Assembly (NCBI RefSeq): GCF_002262935.1
Contig: NZ_NPIA01000003.1
Coordinates: forward strand, 248,001 to 312,000
From: Lottiidibacillus patelloidae
GTDB taxonomy: Bacteria; Bacillota; Bacilli; Bacillales; SA5d-4
Length of the DNA stretch: 64,000 bases
Reading direction: 5' to 3'
Shown here: positions 53,664 to 63,145 of the stretch, piece by piece
Numbering within the stretch: position 1 is the first letter of the stretch
Layout of the letters: the number at the start of each line of letters is the position of its first letter
Notes under the pieces: generated by a model
Database searches by the model: none
What the model was told of the DNA's origin: nothing
What the model saw: the letters and a program-made list of their open reading frames with translations, nothing else
Translations under genes and position numbers: made by a program

Positions 53664-54512
53664 TTGACTAAGAATAAGAAAGTAAAGATCGGTATTTCGA
53701 TTGCGATAATTTCTTTGATTGTACTTTCTTCTGTTTTTATTGCAAGTGCATTTGTGCTAAACCGGCCAGCTATGTCTTCCATTTCTTTCAAAGGTTATGA
53801 TGATGGCATAAAACTTGCAGATAGGAATGGTAATTATACATCTTTAAATATTAATAAGCAATTAAATGCAGACTTTTCTTTAGAATTGAATAATGTATAC
53901 TTAGGCATTAAGCGAATCATTATCTCTTATACGCTAACAAGTAAGGGCGGAAAAATCCCTTCGGATTACAAAAATGAAGAAATATCAAATAAATGCAGTA
54001 TTTCTATTGATGGTAAAAAATACGATATTGTTGATGTGACTTTAGCTTCAAATGTAATTGAAGGCGGCACTTTAGAAGGCGCGTTATTATTAGATGAAAG
54101 CAACTACGGAACAGATTTTGTTTTGTCAGAGAATTCTGTTTTCAATGTATCCTTTAACAATTTACTGAATATAAATAAAGATATAGATTTCGAATTTCAA
54201 GTGGATATGCCGAATATTTCAAAGGATCAGATAAATTTCGATTTTAAGTATAAAAATAAAAAATATACTATTAAATCAATAGAATTAGATTCTATAACTA
54301 CTACATTAAATTTTTCAAAGGCAGTTAATATCAAAGATATGAAGATTGTTCAAAATAATGAAACTTATGATGCAATTACGGTTTCTAACAAAGGTCAACA
54401 TTATATTAGCTTTCCGGCGGTCCAAAGAGGAATCCCTTTTACTATTTATATTGGCAATGAAAAATTACATACCTCTACTCATGAAAGAATTTATGCACAC
54501 ACTTTTGATTGA
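53664..54512 (+). CDS. Membrane-anchored hypothetical protein with beta-sandwich-like domains
   Basis: 282 residues from TTG 53664, 6 bp after GAGGTG; a longer frame from 53598 has no ribosome site. Short basic N-terminus (TKNKKVKIG), one membrane helix (residues 8-31), then about 250 extracellular residues of alternating strands. The layout resembles DUF4179/DUF5643-type surface proteins of bacilli, often near extracytoplasmic sigma factors, but none is present and the family call is weak. It lies in the accessory patch left of dif. Confidence 0.55.
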   Translation: MTKNKKVKIGISIAIISLIVLSSVFIASAFVLNRPAMSSISFKGYDDGIKLADRNGNYTSLNINKQLNADFSLELNNVYLGIKRIIISYTLTSKGGKIPSDYKNEEISNKCSISIDGKKYDIVDVTLASNVIEGGTLEGALLLDESNYGTDFVLSENSVFNVSFNNLLNINKDIDFEFQVDMPNISKDQINFDFKYKNKKYTIKSIELDSITTTLNFSKAVNIKDMKIVQNNETYDAITVSNKGQHYISFPAVQRGIPFTIYIGNEKLHTSTHERIYAHTFD

Positions 54513-54547
54513 AACCATAATAATTTAAAAGAAATAAGCTTTTATTG

Positions 54548-54575
54548 AAAAGCTCTGTGATTTGCGCAGAGCTTT
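54548..54575 (+). terminator. Hairpin after the anchored hypothetical gene
   Basis: AAAGCTCTG pairs with CAGAGCTTT, but only TTT follows before ACC, so termination would be weak. Confidence 0.5.
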
Positions 54576-54997
54576 ACCTAAATATAATGGTGGCCTACTG
54601 CACAAGTAAGAGCCTGATTTTTGCGTATTAGTATCATTTTTCTATCAAAACACATGTGGAGTGTGTAGTTTCTCTAGTGAGAAAATAATATATAATCACT
54701 TACCTGTTCCCTCAAATAATCCATTTTGAGGGACTTTCTATTTATATAAATAGGTCTAATAGGTAGGCATCTTATAATCTTTTCTCGATTAGAGTCTTTT
54801 TATCAACTCAAGCTGGTCTGAAATATCATCGTTTTTACTGGTCTGAAGTGTAGAAGTTTGAAAACTTATTGTTAAAATTGTTTGACCTACTAGTTCAATT
54901 CACAAATAATGAAAGAAAATTGCTTAGTTTCAAATTACACAGTAGTTTAATTTCAACCACAAAAAACATCTTGTAATGAGTTACAAGTCAAAAATGA
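54576..54997 (+). other. Gene-free stretch left of the IS3 remnant
   Basis: 422 bp, AT rich, no supported gene. A small inverted repeat TCCCTCAAA...TTTGAGGGA lies at about 54709-54735. The last 40 bp, read with a frame change, resemble the linker ahead of the IS3 catalytic domain, so decayed transposase sequence probably begins here. Confidence 0.4.
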
Positions 54998-55512
54998 ATG
55001 AACCGTAGGTTCAACCAGGAAGTAGAGTTATCAGTTGTAGTTAGCGACTTAATATATGTAAGAGTCAATAATAAATGGCAATATGTATGTGTATTTGTGG
55101 ACCTTTTTAATAGAGAGCTTATCGGTTATAGCGTTGGTCCAAACAAAGGTGCAGCATTAGTTTATCGAGCATTCGCTTCTATTCAAAGAGACCTTCGTAA
55201 AATTCAATACTTTAACACAGATCGAGGAAGTGAATTTAAGAACAAATTGATGGATGGGGCACTTGATGCATTTGGAATCAAACGTTCACTAAGTATGATA
55301 TGTTGCTTCAGCTACGACAATGCCGTAGCTGAAGCAACATTTAAATAATTAAAACTGAGTTTGTTAGAAAGCGTCACTTCACTAGTTTAGAACAGTTAAC
55401 AGTAAAATTAAATGATTATGTACATTGGTTTAACAACCATAGAATCCATGGAACACTGGGCTACTTAAGCCCATTTGAATATAAACTTGAACACCTTAAG
55501 AAAATTGTCTAA
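54998..55512 (+). pseudogene. IS3-family (IS150-like) transposase remnant, frameshifted
   Basis: Only the C-terminal integrase core remains. The first frame (54998-55348) carries the DDE residues in VVSDLIYVRV, NTDRGSEF and AVAEATFK. One missing A in the run at about 55341-55345 then causes a stop; in the next frame the protein resumes as KTEFVRKRHFTSLEQL and runs to HGTLGYLSPFEYKLEHLKK with a stop at 55510-55512, the usual IS3 end. The start side also needs a frame change. No orfA and no clear terminal inverted repeats were found, so it is an old, inactive copy. It lies 130 bp from dif. Confidence 0.85.
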
Positions 55513-55641
55513 TTTAGTGTTGCCAATTCAGTTATCTGGACGGACTAACGATTATAAGAAACTTGGAGAGGTAGTAGTTCCTTATGCAGTTTATTATAAG
55601 AAGTAAGAGGGTTACTTATTGATCTGATTAGGTTTTTGTTT

Positions 55642-55669
55642 AGTTGACATAATATATATTATCGGAAGC
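55642..55669 (-). other. dif: Chromosomal dif site (XerC/XerD recombination site)
   Basis: On the minus strand the 28 bp begin GCTTCCGATAA, have the centre TATATA and end TTATGTCAACT. Compared with B. subtilis dif as I remember it, 24 of 28 positions agree, including all of the centre and 10 of 11 of the XerD-side arm. It lies exactly where gene orientation changes and 1.2 kb from parC, near which dif is found in B. subtilis. It would resolve chromosome dimers at the terminus. Confidence 0.85.
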
Positions 55670-55730
55670 AATTAAAAAAATCGATTTTATATCTCATAAT
55701 CAAGGTAAACTTAAGATAATGAGATATCAT

Positions 55731-55775
55731 AAAAAAACAAAACAATTAGTAAACGCGCTGAACGCTCACTAATTG
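55731..55775 (-). terminator. Terminator of the SGNH hydrolase gene
   Basis: CAATTAGT pairs with ACTAATTG around a 17-nt loop; on the minus strand a T-rich tract follows. Confidence 0.7.
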
Positions 55776-55789
55776 CCTTGTTCAATTCA

Positions 55790-56551
55790 TTATTTTCTTC
55801 CTTTTTTTCGTTCACTTAATGCTTGAACACCAATTTCAGCAAGCTTATTATGACCCTTTAATGACGGATGTATATCATTTGGATGTGTTTCAGTAGATAT
55901 TAAATATGTGTCATGACCCCACCCAGAAAATGCACTATGGGCATCGGCATAAACTACATTAGTATAGTTGCTGCCTTGTTGTACAAGCTCTGCATTATAT
56001 CCAGGTAATATCAATTCAAAAGTATGATAATTTAACCAATCTGTTGTACGATGAAATGGATTGTAAAAGTTATAAATTACTATCTTTGCTTTAGTAAGTT
56101 CCCTTATTTTCATAACAATTAAATGATGATTTGCTTTCATGTCAGCAAATGCTTCATCCAACGTCTTTGAGTTAGTAAAATAATAATCTTGCATTATATC
56201 ATTAGCACCAATGTATAAAGAAATATATTTTGCATTACTAATTTTTACTTGATATTCGCTATCCGAAAGAATAAGCGCTAACAATTCATCAGATCTCAGG
56301 CCAACGATCCCTTCGTTTATTAAATCTAGATTTAGGTTACTAGCCATTAAACTTGGAAAAGCCTCGCCATGAGCATTGTCTCTTTGCTCTGTACCATCTA
56401 ACAGATAGCCAAAAGTGATTGAGTCGCCTAAAGCAACAAGAGTTCCTCCAGTTGTTCCTGAACCTGGCTTTCCTTTAGCATAGGTAGTAGCCGAAAATAC
56501 AGACATGAGTAATATTAATGCTGTAACTAACTTAAAAATTTTCTTTTGCAA
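55790..56551 (-). CDS. Secreted SGNH/GDSL-type hydrolase
   Basis: 253 residues from TTG 56551, 8 bp after AAAGGGG; a longer frame to 56692 would put extra residues before the signal peptide. Signal peptide residues 1-25 (VTALILLMSVFSATTYA). SGNH blocks: GDSITFG at 42-48 (nucleophile S44), GANDI near 148, and DIHPSLKGH near 228 with the catalytic Asp and His. It hydrolyses an ester (lipid, acetylated sugar or similar) outside the cell; substrate unknown. Monocistronic, first gene right of dif. Confidence 0.88.
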   Translation of the reverse strand: MQKKIFKLVTALILLMSVFSATTYAKGKPGSGTTGGTLVALGDSITFGYLLDGTEQRDNAHGEAFPSLMASNLNLDLINEGIVGLRSDELLALILSDSEYQVKISNAKYISLYIGANDIMQDYYFTNSKTLDEAFADMKANHHLIVMKIRELTKAKIVIYNFYNPFHRTTDWLNYHTFELILPGYNAELVQQGSNYTNVVYADAHSAFSGWGHDTYLISTETHPNDIHPSLKGHNKLAEIGVQALSERKKGRK

Positions 56552-56804
56552 TAAACTATCCCCTTTACAAATAAAATTAACCTTATTCAGCACATAAATA
56601 AGTTTAAAAAATAAGGAAGAAAATATAGTACTGATGGTCTCTAAAAATATTACGTTTTTACTATTAACCTTACAATAGCTTCGACAAAACAAGTGCTTAA
56701 ATTCTAAAACAACACAAAAACAACGCTAAAAATCTACAAACATAAGATGCATAATGTATTTTTGAAATCATTTTAGTTTACATAATAATATTATTGACAC
56801 CAAA

Positions 56805-56838
56805 TATAAAAAAACCCAAATCACAAGGATCTGGGCTT
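56805..56838 (-). terminator. Terminator of parC
   Basis: On the minus strand AAGCCCAGATC pairs with GATTTGGGTTT (two G-U) around CTTGT, then a T run. Confidence 0.82.
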
Positions 56839-56847
56839 AATTCGTTA

Positions 56848-59280
56848 TTAAATTTCTGTTTTAACTTCTTTTTTCATTGCAACTACTTCATTGTTATTTT
56901 TACTGTCGATTACAAAAGATCCGTTACTATAGCGATCTACTTTATTATAGTCAGAAGATTCCACAGTAACTTCCTCCCCTTTTGCAGTAACAAGCACTAA
57001 CCTGTCGTCGTTATTAACAAAAATAACACTTACAAGTCGATGTGGGTTCGTTTTTAGTTCTTTTAACATCTTCTCTCCACGGTTTGCACGTGAAGTTTTG
57101 TTAAATTGCGAAATTGCCATCTTTTTGACTGCTCCACGTTGTGTTGCAACGATCATTTCTTGCTTTTCATCAGGATCAAAACATGTTCCAGAAATTACTT
57201 GATCTCCAGCTTTTAAGTTAATTCCTTTAACACCAGAAGCACGTTGGCCAACAATACTTATTTCATCTTCGCTAAACCATAAGCCATAAGAATAGCTAGT
57301 AGCAAGGAATACATCATTTTTACCATTTGTACGGTAAATATCAACTAAATTATCGCCTTTTTTCAATTTCAATGCCATTAGTGGCTTAGAATATCTAGTA
57401 GCTTGGTAATGTTTTAATTCCGTTTTCTTAACCATTCCTGCCTCAGTGATGAAAATTAAGTAATCTTCCGTCTCAAAATCACTTACTGGAATAGCTTTTA
57501 AGATTTCTTCGTCACGATCAATTTGAATGATATTCGCTACATGTTGACCTAAGTCTTTCCAACGAATATCAGGCAACTCATGAACAGGGATATATAAGTA
57601 GTTTCCTTTGTTCGTAAACAATAATAGTGTGTCAGTTGTATTCATTTCAAAGAAACCAAGCACTTCATCGGTATCTTTCATACCAAGTTCAGCTCCATTT
57701 GAGGCTGAATGCGAACGAAGACTAGTACGTTTTACGTAACCATCTTTCGTTACAGTTACAATAACATCCTCAGATGCGACCATTACCTCTAATTGAACTT
57801 TAATCTCTTCAATTTTATCTTGAATAACAGTAACACGATTGTTACCATATGTTTTCTTAATTTTTTGTAAGTCTTTACGTATTACATCTAAAAGTTTCGT
57901 GTCACTATTCAGAATTGCTGTTAATTGAAGAATTTTCTTATCTAGCTCATCCATTTCTGCTTGCAGTGCCGTAACATCCGTATTCGTTAAACGATATAAC
58001 TGCAATGAAACGATAGCTTCTGCTTGTTCTTCCGTAAAAGAATATAAGGAAATTAAGTTATCTTTCGCATTTCGCTTGTCTTTTGAAGCACGGATAGTCG
58101 CAATTACTTCATCTAAAATAGATAACGCTTTCATTAGCCCTTCAACTACATGGTGTCTTTCTTTTGCCTTATTTAACTCGTAGTTAGATCGATTAGTAAT
58201 AACCTCTTTTTGGTGATCGATATATGCTTGTAAAATCTTCTTTAATCCAAGTAATTTAGGTGTTTTATTGTGAATTGCTACCATATTGAAGCTATAAGAT
58301 ACTTGTAAATCAGTATTTTTGTAATAATAATTCAAAATACCAGTTGGGTTTGCATCTTTTTTAAGCTCAATTACGATACGTAACCCAGTACGGTCCGTTT
58401 CATCGCGGACTTCTGCAATTCCTTCAACTTTTTTATCAAGACGAAGTTCATCCATTTTCTTTACTAAGTTCGCTTTATTTACATCGTATGGAATCTCAGT
58501 AATGACAATTTGTTGTTTTCCGCCACGAAGGTCTTCAACCTCTGCTTTACCGCGAAGCACAACTCGTCCTTTACCAGTTTCGTAAGCTTGACGAATGCCA
58601 TCTACTCCTTGAAGAATCCCTCCAGTTGGGAAATCAGGACCTTTTAGAACAGTCATTAATTCGTCGACTGTACAATCCTCATTTTTCATTTGCATTATGA
58701 CAGCATCAATTACTTCCACTAAGTTATGTGGAGGAATATCAGTCGCATAACCAGCTGAGATACCTGTAGATCCATTAACTAATAGGTTAGGGTACATTGC
58801 TGGTAATACAACTGGTTCATTGATTGTATCATCAAAGTTTGGTATGAAATCGACTGTATTTTTCTCAATGTCACGTAATAATTCTGAAGCAATATTAGAC
58901 AGACGTGCCTCTGTATAACGCATAGCTGCTGGTGGATCACCATCAACACTTCCGTTATTACCGTGCATTTCAATTAAGTAATTTCTAACTTTCCAATCTT
59001 GACTCATTCGTACCATTGCGTCGTACACGGAAGTATCACCATGTGGGTGATAGTTACCGATAACATTACCGACAGTTTTAGCTGATTTTCGGAAATTTTT
59101 CTCGGCAGTATTCCCTTCTTGGTACATCGCGTATAAAATACGTCGCTGTACTGGTTTTAAACCGTCCCTTGCATCAGGTAAAGCACGTTCTTGAATAATA
59201 TATTTACTATATCGACCAAATCGGTCGCCAATGACATCTTCAAGCGGGAGGTCTCGGAAAACTTCTTGCTGCTCTGTCAT
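56848..59280 (-). CDS. parC: DNA topoisomerase IV subunit A
   Basis: 810 residues (B. subtilis ParC about 806). DRFGRYSKYIIQERALPDARDGLKPVQRRILYAM is the conserved start (key part RALPDARDGLKPVQRR), and the active Tyr is in AAMRYTEARLS near residue 120. The C-terminal beta-pinwheel covers 500-800; it lacks the GyrA box and has the ParC-type degenerate blades (GFFEMNTTDTLLLF and so on). With ParE it unlinks daughter chromosomes at the terminus, a quinolone target. It begins 1 bp after parE ends. Confidence 0.96.
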   Translation of the reverse strand: MTEQQEVFRDLPLEDVIGDRFGRYSKYIIQERALPDARDGLKPVQRRILYAMYQEGNTAEKNFRKSAKTVGNVIGNYHPHGDTSVYDAMVRMSQDWKVRNYLIEMHGNNGSVDGDPPAAMRYTEARLSNIASELLRDIEKNTVDFIPNFDDTINEPVVLPAMYPNLLVNGSTGISAGYATDIPPHNLVEVIDAVIMQMKNEDCTVDELMTVLKGPDFPTGGILQGVDGIRQAYETGKGRVVLRGKAEVEDLRGGKQQIVITEIPYDVNKANLVKKMDELRLDKKVEGIAEVRDETDRTGLRIVIELKKDANPTGILNYYYKNTDLQVSYSFNMVAIHNKTPKLLGLKKILQAYIDHQKEVITNRSNYELNKAKERHHVVEGLMKALSILDEVIATIRASKDKRNAKDNLISLYSFTEEQAEAIVSLQLYRLTNTDVTALQAEMDELDKKILQLTAILNSDTKLLDVIRKDLQKIKKTYGNNRVTVIQDKIEEIKVQLEVMVASEDVIVTVTKDGYVKRTSLRSHSASNGAELGMKDTDEVLGFFEMNTTDTLLLFTNKGNYLYIPVHELPDIRWKDLGQHVANIIQIDRDEEILKAIPVSDFETEDYLIFITEAGMVKKTELKHYQATRYSKPLMALKLKKGDNLVDIYRTNGKNDVFLATSYSYGLWFSEDEISIVGQRASGVKGINLKAGDQVISGTCFDPDEKQEMIVATQRGAVKKMAISQFNKTSRANRGEKMLKELKTNPHRLVSVIFVNNDDRLVLVTAKGEEVTVESSDYNKVDRYSNGSFVIDSKNNNEVVAMKKEVKTEI

Positions 59281-59281
59281 C

Positions 59282-61249
59282 TTAATCCTCCTCTACTACC
59301 GTTAAATTTTCATTTTCTAAAATGTTTTTATCTTCGTTCATTCCAAAAGCTACATTACTTTCAATCCATTTACGTCTAGGTTCAACTTTATCACCCATTA
59401 ACGTTGTAACTCGTCGTTCAGCGCGTGCCACATCATCTATCTTAACACGAATAAGTGTTCGTGTCTCGGGATTCATTGTAGTTTCCCATAATTGATCCGC
59501 GTTCATTTCTCCAAGACCTTTGTATCGTTGAATAATATAACCTCGACCAATTTTTTTAATGGCACCTTGTAATTCATCTTCATTCCAAGCATATTCAATA
59601 ACTTCTTTCTTCCCTTTTCCTTTACTAACTTTGTAAAGCGGAGGAAGTGCAATGTATACTTTGCCAGCTTCAATTAGAGGACGCATATAACGATAAAAGA
59701 ACGTTAGTAATAACACTTGAATATGTGCTCCATCTGTATCCGCATCGGTCATAATAATAATCTTGTCATAGTTTATGTCATCTACAGTGAAGTCTGAGCC
59801 TACACCCGCTCCGATTGCATGAATTATTGTATTGATTTCTTCATTTTTAAAGATATCAGCTAACTTTGCTTTTTCTGTATTAATTACCTTACCACGTAAT
59901 GGTAAAACTGCTTGGAATTTACGATCACGCCCTTGCTTCGCAGACCCTCCGGCAGAGTCACCCTCAACTAGATATAGTTCATTTTTTTGTGCATTTTTAG
60001 ATTGAGCAGGTGTAAGTTTCCCGCTTAACGTAGCATTGTTTCTTTTGTTTTTCTTACCAGATCTCGCATCTTCACGTGCTTTTCTTGCCGCTTCACGTGC
60101 TTGAGCAGCTTTAATTGCTTTTTTTATAAGCATGGAAGATATATCAGGATTCTCTTCAAAGAAATAAGAAAGTTGTTCTGACACGACACCGTCTACAGCA
60201 GATCGAGCTTCACTAGTACCCAATTTACTCTTTGTTTGTCCTTCAAATTGTAATTTTTCTTCAGGAATACGAGTAGAAATTATCGCAGTAAACCCTTCAC
60301 GAATATCTGCACCTTCAAGGTTTTTATCTTTTTCTTTAAGTAATGCTACTTTACGAGCATATTCATTCATAGCTCTCGTTAAAGCTGTTTTCGCGCCTGA
60401 TTCATGTGTCCCGCCATCTTTTGTACGGACATTATTAACAAAGGAGAGAACATTTTCAGAATATCCGTCATTAAATTGGAACGCAATTTCAACTTCAATT
60501 CCATTTTGCTCGCCTTCAAATGAAATGACAGGATGTAATGTATCTTTATCTTCGTTTAAGTAGGCAACGAAAGCTTCCACACCTGTTTCATAATGATACT
60601 CTTCTTTTCGTCCATCACGTTCGTCAGTAAGCGTAATTTTTAAACCTTTTAAAAGAAATGCCGCTTCACGTAAACGTTCACTTAAAATATCAAAATTGTA
60701 TGTAGTTGTAGAAAACATCGTAACATCAGGTTTGAAATGAATCATCGTACCTGAATTTCTAGTTTTGCCAATTTTCTCTAACGTAGTTGCAGGTTTTCCA
60801 CCATTCTCAAAGCGTTGGCGATAAATCATGCCATCACGCTTGATAGTAACTTCAAGCCATTCAGAAAGTGCATTTACTACAGAGGCACCTACTCCATGTA
60901 ATCCTCCACTAGATTTATATCCACCTTGTCCAAATTTACCACCAGCATGAAGCACAGTTAAAATTACTTCAGGAGTCGGTTTCCCGGATGCGTGCATCCC
61001 TGTTGGCATACCACGGCCTTCATCTGTAACTGAAATACTATTATCTTTATGAATTACGACATCTATCTTATTTCCAAAACCAGCTAACGTTTCATCAACT
61101 GAATTATCAACAATTTCAAAAACGAGGTGATGTAACCCTCGACTATCAGTAGAACCGATATACATTCCAGGACGCTTTCGAACGGCTTCAAGCCCTTCTA
61201 AAACCTGAATAGCATCATCGTTATACTCTATTCCTTTTTGCTTAACCAC
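59282..61249 (-). CDS. parE: DNA topoisomerase IV subunit B
   Basis: 655 residues from GTG 61249, placed 7 bp after GAAGGGAGA and giving the same length as B. subtilis ParE; a longer frame to 61306 has no ribosome site. GHKL ATPase: VDNSVDETLAGF and the lid GGLHGVGASVVNALS. TOPRIM metal site: VEGDSAGGSAKQGRDRKFQ and MTDADTDGAHI. It supplies ATP-driven strand passage to ParC. The pair forms one operon. Upstream sits yneT and divergent plsY, as in B. subtilis. Confidence 0.96.
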   Translation of the reverse strand: MVKQKGIEYNDDAIQVLEGLEAVRKRPGMYIGSTDSRGLHHLVFEIVDNSVDETLAGFGNKIDVVIHKDNSISVTDEGRGMPTGMHASGKPTPEVILTVLHAGGKFGQGGYKSSGGLHGVGASVVNALSEWLEVTIKRDGMIYRQRFENGGKPATTLEKIGKTRNSGTMIHFKPDVTMFSTTTYNFDILSERLREAAFLLKGLKITLTDERDGRKEEYHYETGVEAFVAYLNEDKDTLHPVISFEGEQNGIEVEIAFQFNDGYSENVLSFVNNVRTKDGGTHESGAKTALTRAMNEYARKVALLKEKDKNLEGADIREGFTAIISTRIPEEKLQFEGQTKSKLGTSEARSAVDGVVSEQLSYFFEENPDISSMLIKKAIKAAQAREAARKAREDARSGKKNKRNNATLSGKLTPAQSKNAQKNELYLVEGDSAGGSAKQGRDRKFQAVLPLRGKVINTEKAKLADIFKNEEINTIIHAIGAGVGSDFTVDDINYDKIIIMTDADTDGAHIQVLLLTFFYRYMRPLIEAGKVYIALPPLYKVSKGKGKKEVIEYAWNEDELQGAIKKIGRGYIIQRYKGLGEMNADQLWETTMNPETRTLIRVKIDDVARAERRVTTLMGDKVEPRRKWIESNVAFGMNEDKNILENENLTVVEED

Positions 61250-61426
61250 TGTGTAATCTCCCTTCAATGTTGCAAAAACATCCGTTTCTCTGCATTTATA
61301 AACCATAGTGTACTAGAGGATTTATAAATTGTCACCATCAAATCAACTGTCTTTATATTAATTACTAAAATCAATTTTACCTATTTCTCCTAATTCCGCA
61401 ACCATTTTTTAAATTTTCTGTCATTA

Positions 61427-61462
61427 AATATCCCCTGCTAATCTTCAAAAACAGGGGATATT
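61427..61462 (-). terminator. Terminator of yneT
   Basis: AATATCCCCTG pairs perfectly with CAGGGGATATT around a 14-nt loop; on the minus strand TTTA follows, a short U tail. Confidence 0.68.
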
Positions 61463-61466
61463 TACT

Positions 61467-61883
61467 CTATTTTGTTAAAGCATGCTCTACTTTTATACAT
61501 CTGTCCATTATTACTATCATGCCTTGCTCTTTTGCTAATTCGAATGCTTTTTCATCAATGACACCAAGTTGTGTCCATAAAACATCTGCTCCTATTTCTA
61601 TTGCTTCTTTCGTAATATCATAAACAAACTCACTTCTTCTAAATACATTAACAATATCTATATGTTTATCAATTTCAGATAGGGAGTTATAAGCTTTCAT
61701 ACCTAAAATAACTTCTGCTTTAGGGTTAACAGGGATAATTTCATATCCACTTCTTTGCATTGCTTCAGATACCATGTATGACGTTCTAGTTGGATCATCT
61801 GAAAGTCCGACAACAGCAATCGTTTTCTTTTTTCGGAGAATTTCTCCTATTTCATCTCTGCTAGGATTTTCAATAGTCATCAT
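61467..61883 (-). CDS. yneT: CoA-binding-domain protein (YccU/YneT family)
   Basis: 138 residues; AAAGGTGA precedes a double ATG (61883 or 61880). One Rossmann-type CoA-binding domain: KTIAVVGLSDDPTRTSYMVSEAMQ, VNPKAEVILGMKAY, and the Cys-containing end IVIMDRCIKVEHA. Function unknown in this family. Between parE and plsY it keeps the B. subtilis gene order yneS(plsY)-yneT-parE-parC, supporting the symbol. Confidence 0.85.
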   Translation of the reverse strand: MMTIENPSRDEIGEILRKKKTIAVVGLSDDPTRTSYMVSEAMQRSGYEIIPVNPKAEVILGMKAYNSLSEIDKHIDIVNVFRRSEFVYDITKEAIEIGADVLWTQLGVIDEKAFELAKEQGMIVIMDRCIKVEHALTK

Positions 61884-62155
61884 TAATCACCTTTCAAACT
61901 AAATTATTATTTAAACATCACAAGTATTTTAGAAAATGGATATGTTTATTGTATTTAGCATAATATGGCGGATATGAATTCGTCAAAAGAATATTAAAGA
62001 GATTCAATAACACAAAGAGAAATACTACCTATGTTCTACTTAGTATGTAAACAATTATTAGTTACTTTTATTACCTAATCACAATAATAACTTGATAGTA
62101 ACGGCTTTGTATCCTATAATTAAACAATAGTATCTGGAACAAAGGGGAATTATCA

Positions 62156-62743
62156 ATGTACTACGATTACTTATTATACATAACAGCTTACTTGCTAGGA
62201 TCAATTCCTTTTGCACTTATTGTTGGAAAGATTGGCTATGGAAAAGATATTCGCGAATATGGTAGTGGAAACCTTGGTGGAACGAATACTTTTCGTACTC
62301 TTGGCGTAAAAGCTGGTCTACTTGTATCTATAGCAGATTTACTTAAAGGTACACTAGCTGCTTTCTTACCAGTAATTTTTGCAATTAATCCTGAGCCTTC
62401 TCTTTTACTAGGAGTTATTGCAGTTATCGGACATGTTTATCCGGTATTCGCTAAGTTTCAAGGTGGTAAAGCAGTCGCAACATCTGGAGGTGTGTTTTTA
62501 GCATATCACCCTCTACTGTTTATTACTTCACTAATTGCTTTCTTTTTATTTTTATATTTAACAAAATATGTCTCATTATCATCGATGTTAACTGCTATTT
62601 ATTCTTTAATTTTCTCTATCTTTATTAAGGATCTTTGGTTAATAGTTGCTGTATTATTACTTGGAATCTTTGTTTTTTATCGCCATCGTGCTAATATTAA
62701 AAGAATAATGAACAAAACAGAACCAAAAATTAAATGGCTCTAG
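62156..62743 (+). CDS. plsY: Acyl-phosphate:glycerol-3-phosphate acyltransferase
   Basis: 195 residues, five to seven membrane helices; AAAGGGG before ATG. The three PlsY motifs are present: [33 protein letters not shown] (key GSGNLGGTN), [21 protein letters not shown] (key FQGGKAVAT), and the C-terminal [10 protein letters not shown]. It makes lysophosphatidic acid, the first committed step of phospholipid synthesis, with PlsX. Divergent from yneT. Confidence 0.95.
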   Translation: MYYDYLLYITAYLLGSIPFALIVGKIGYGKDIREYGSGNLGGTNTFRTLGVKAGLLVSIADLLKGTLAAFLPVIFAINPEPSLLLGVIAVIGHVYPVFAKFQGGKAVATSGGVFLAYHPLLFITSLIAFFLFLYLTKYVSLSSMLTAIYSLIFSIFIKDLWLIVAVLLLGIFVFYRHRANIKRIMNKTEPKIKWL

Positions 62744-62844
62744 CAACTGATTATTACTATTAGGCGTATACATATCATCTAGAATATGTACATATACTAA
62801 TACATAGTGACTCGTCAGTATCGACAAATTAGGAGGTTGGTTTT

Positions 62845-63042
62845 ATGGCATTTTCAAGAAAGGGCCCAGAACCTGGACCAGATGTAGAAACAAATGTATG
62901 GACTTGCAAAAAAGAGGATTGCAACGGTTGGATTCGTGAAAACTTTTCATTTGATAAAGAGCCTGATTGTCCTTTTTGCAAAGGTGAAATGGAAAAAGAA
63001 GTCCGCATGCTTCCTGAATTAGAAAACGAAGTAAGACGCTAA
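62845..63042 (+). CDS. YdjO-like cold-inducible zinc-knuckle protein
   Basis: 65 residues; TTAGGAGG precedes ATG. Two CxxC-type pairs (TCKKEDC and DCPFC) form a small zinc ribbon, as in YdjO-related proteins of bacilli, which are reported as cold-inducible. Monocistronic with a strong terminator. Whether it is cold-regulated here cannot be read from the sequence. Confidence 0.8.
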   Translation: MAFSRKGPEPGPDVETNVWTCKKEDCNGWIRENFSFDKEPDCPFCKGEMEKEVRMLPELENEVRR

Positions 63043-63076
63043 AAGAGATGAGGAATGAATCCTCATCTCTTTTTTT
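63041..63076 (+). terminator. Terminator of the YdjO-like gene
   Basis: AAAAGAGATGAGGA pairs perfectly with TCCTCATCTCTTTT around ATGAA, then more T. Confidence 0.9.
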
Positions 63077-63145
63077 CATTGTTTTTTAATCTAATACCTT
63101 CGCTTAACAACATATTTTAGAACAATTGCTTAAAAAGGCTTACTC

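Noticed and set aside
56775-56802. dif-like arm on the minus strand between the SGNH gene and parC
   Set aside because: The XerD-side arm TTATGTAAACT is exact, but the other arm agrees poorly; the site at 55642 matches far better over its full length.
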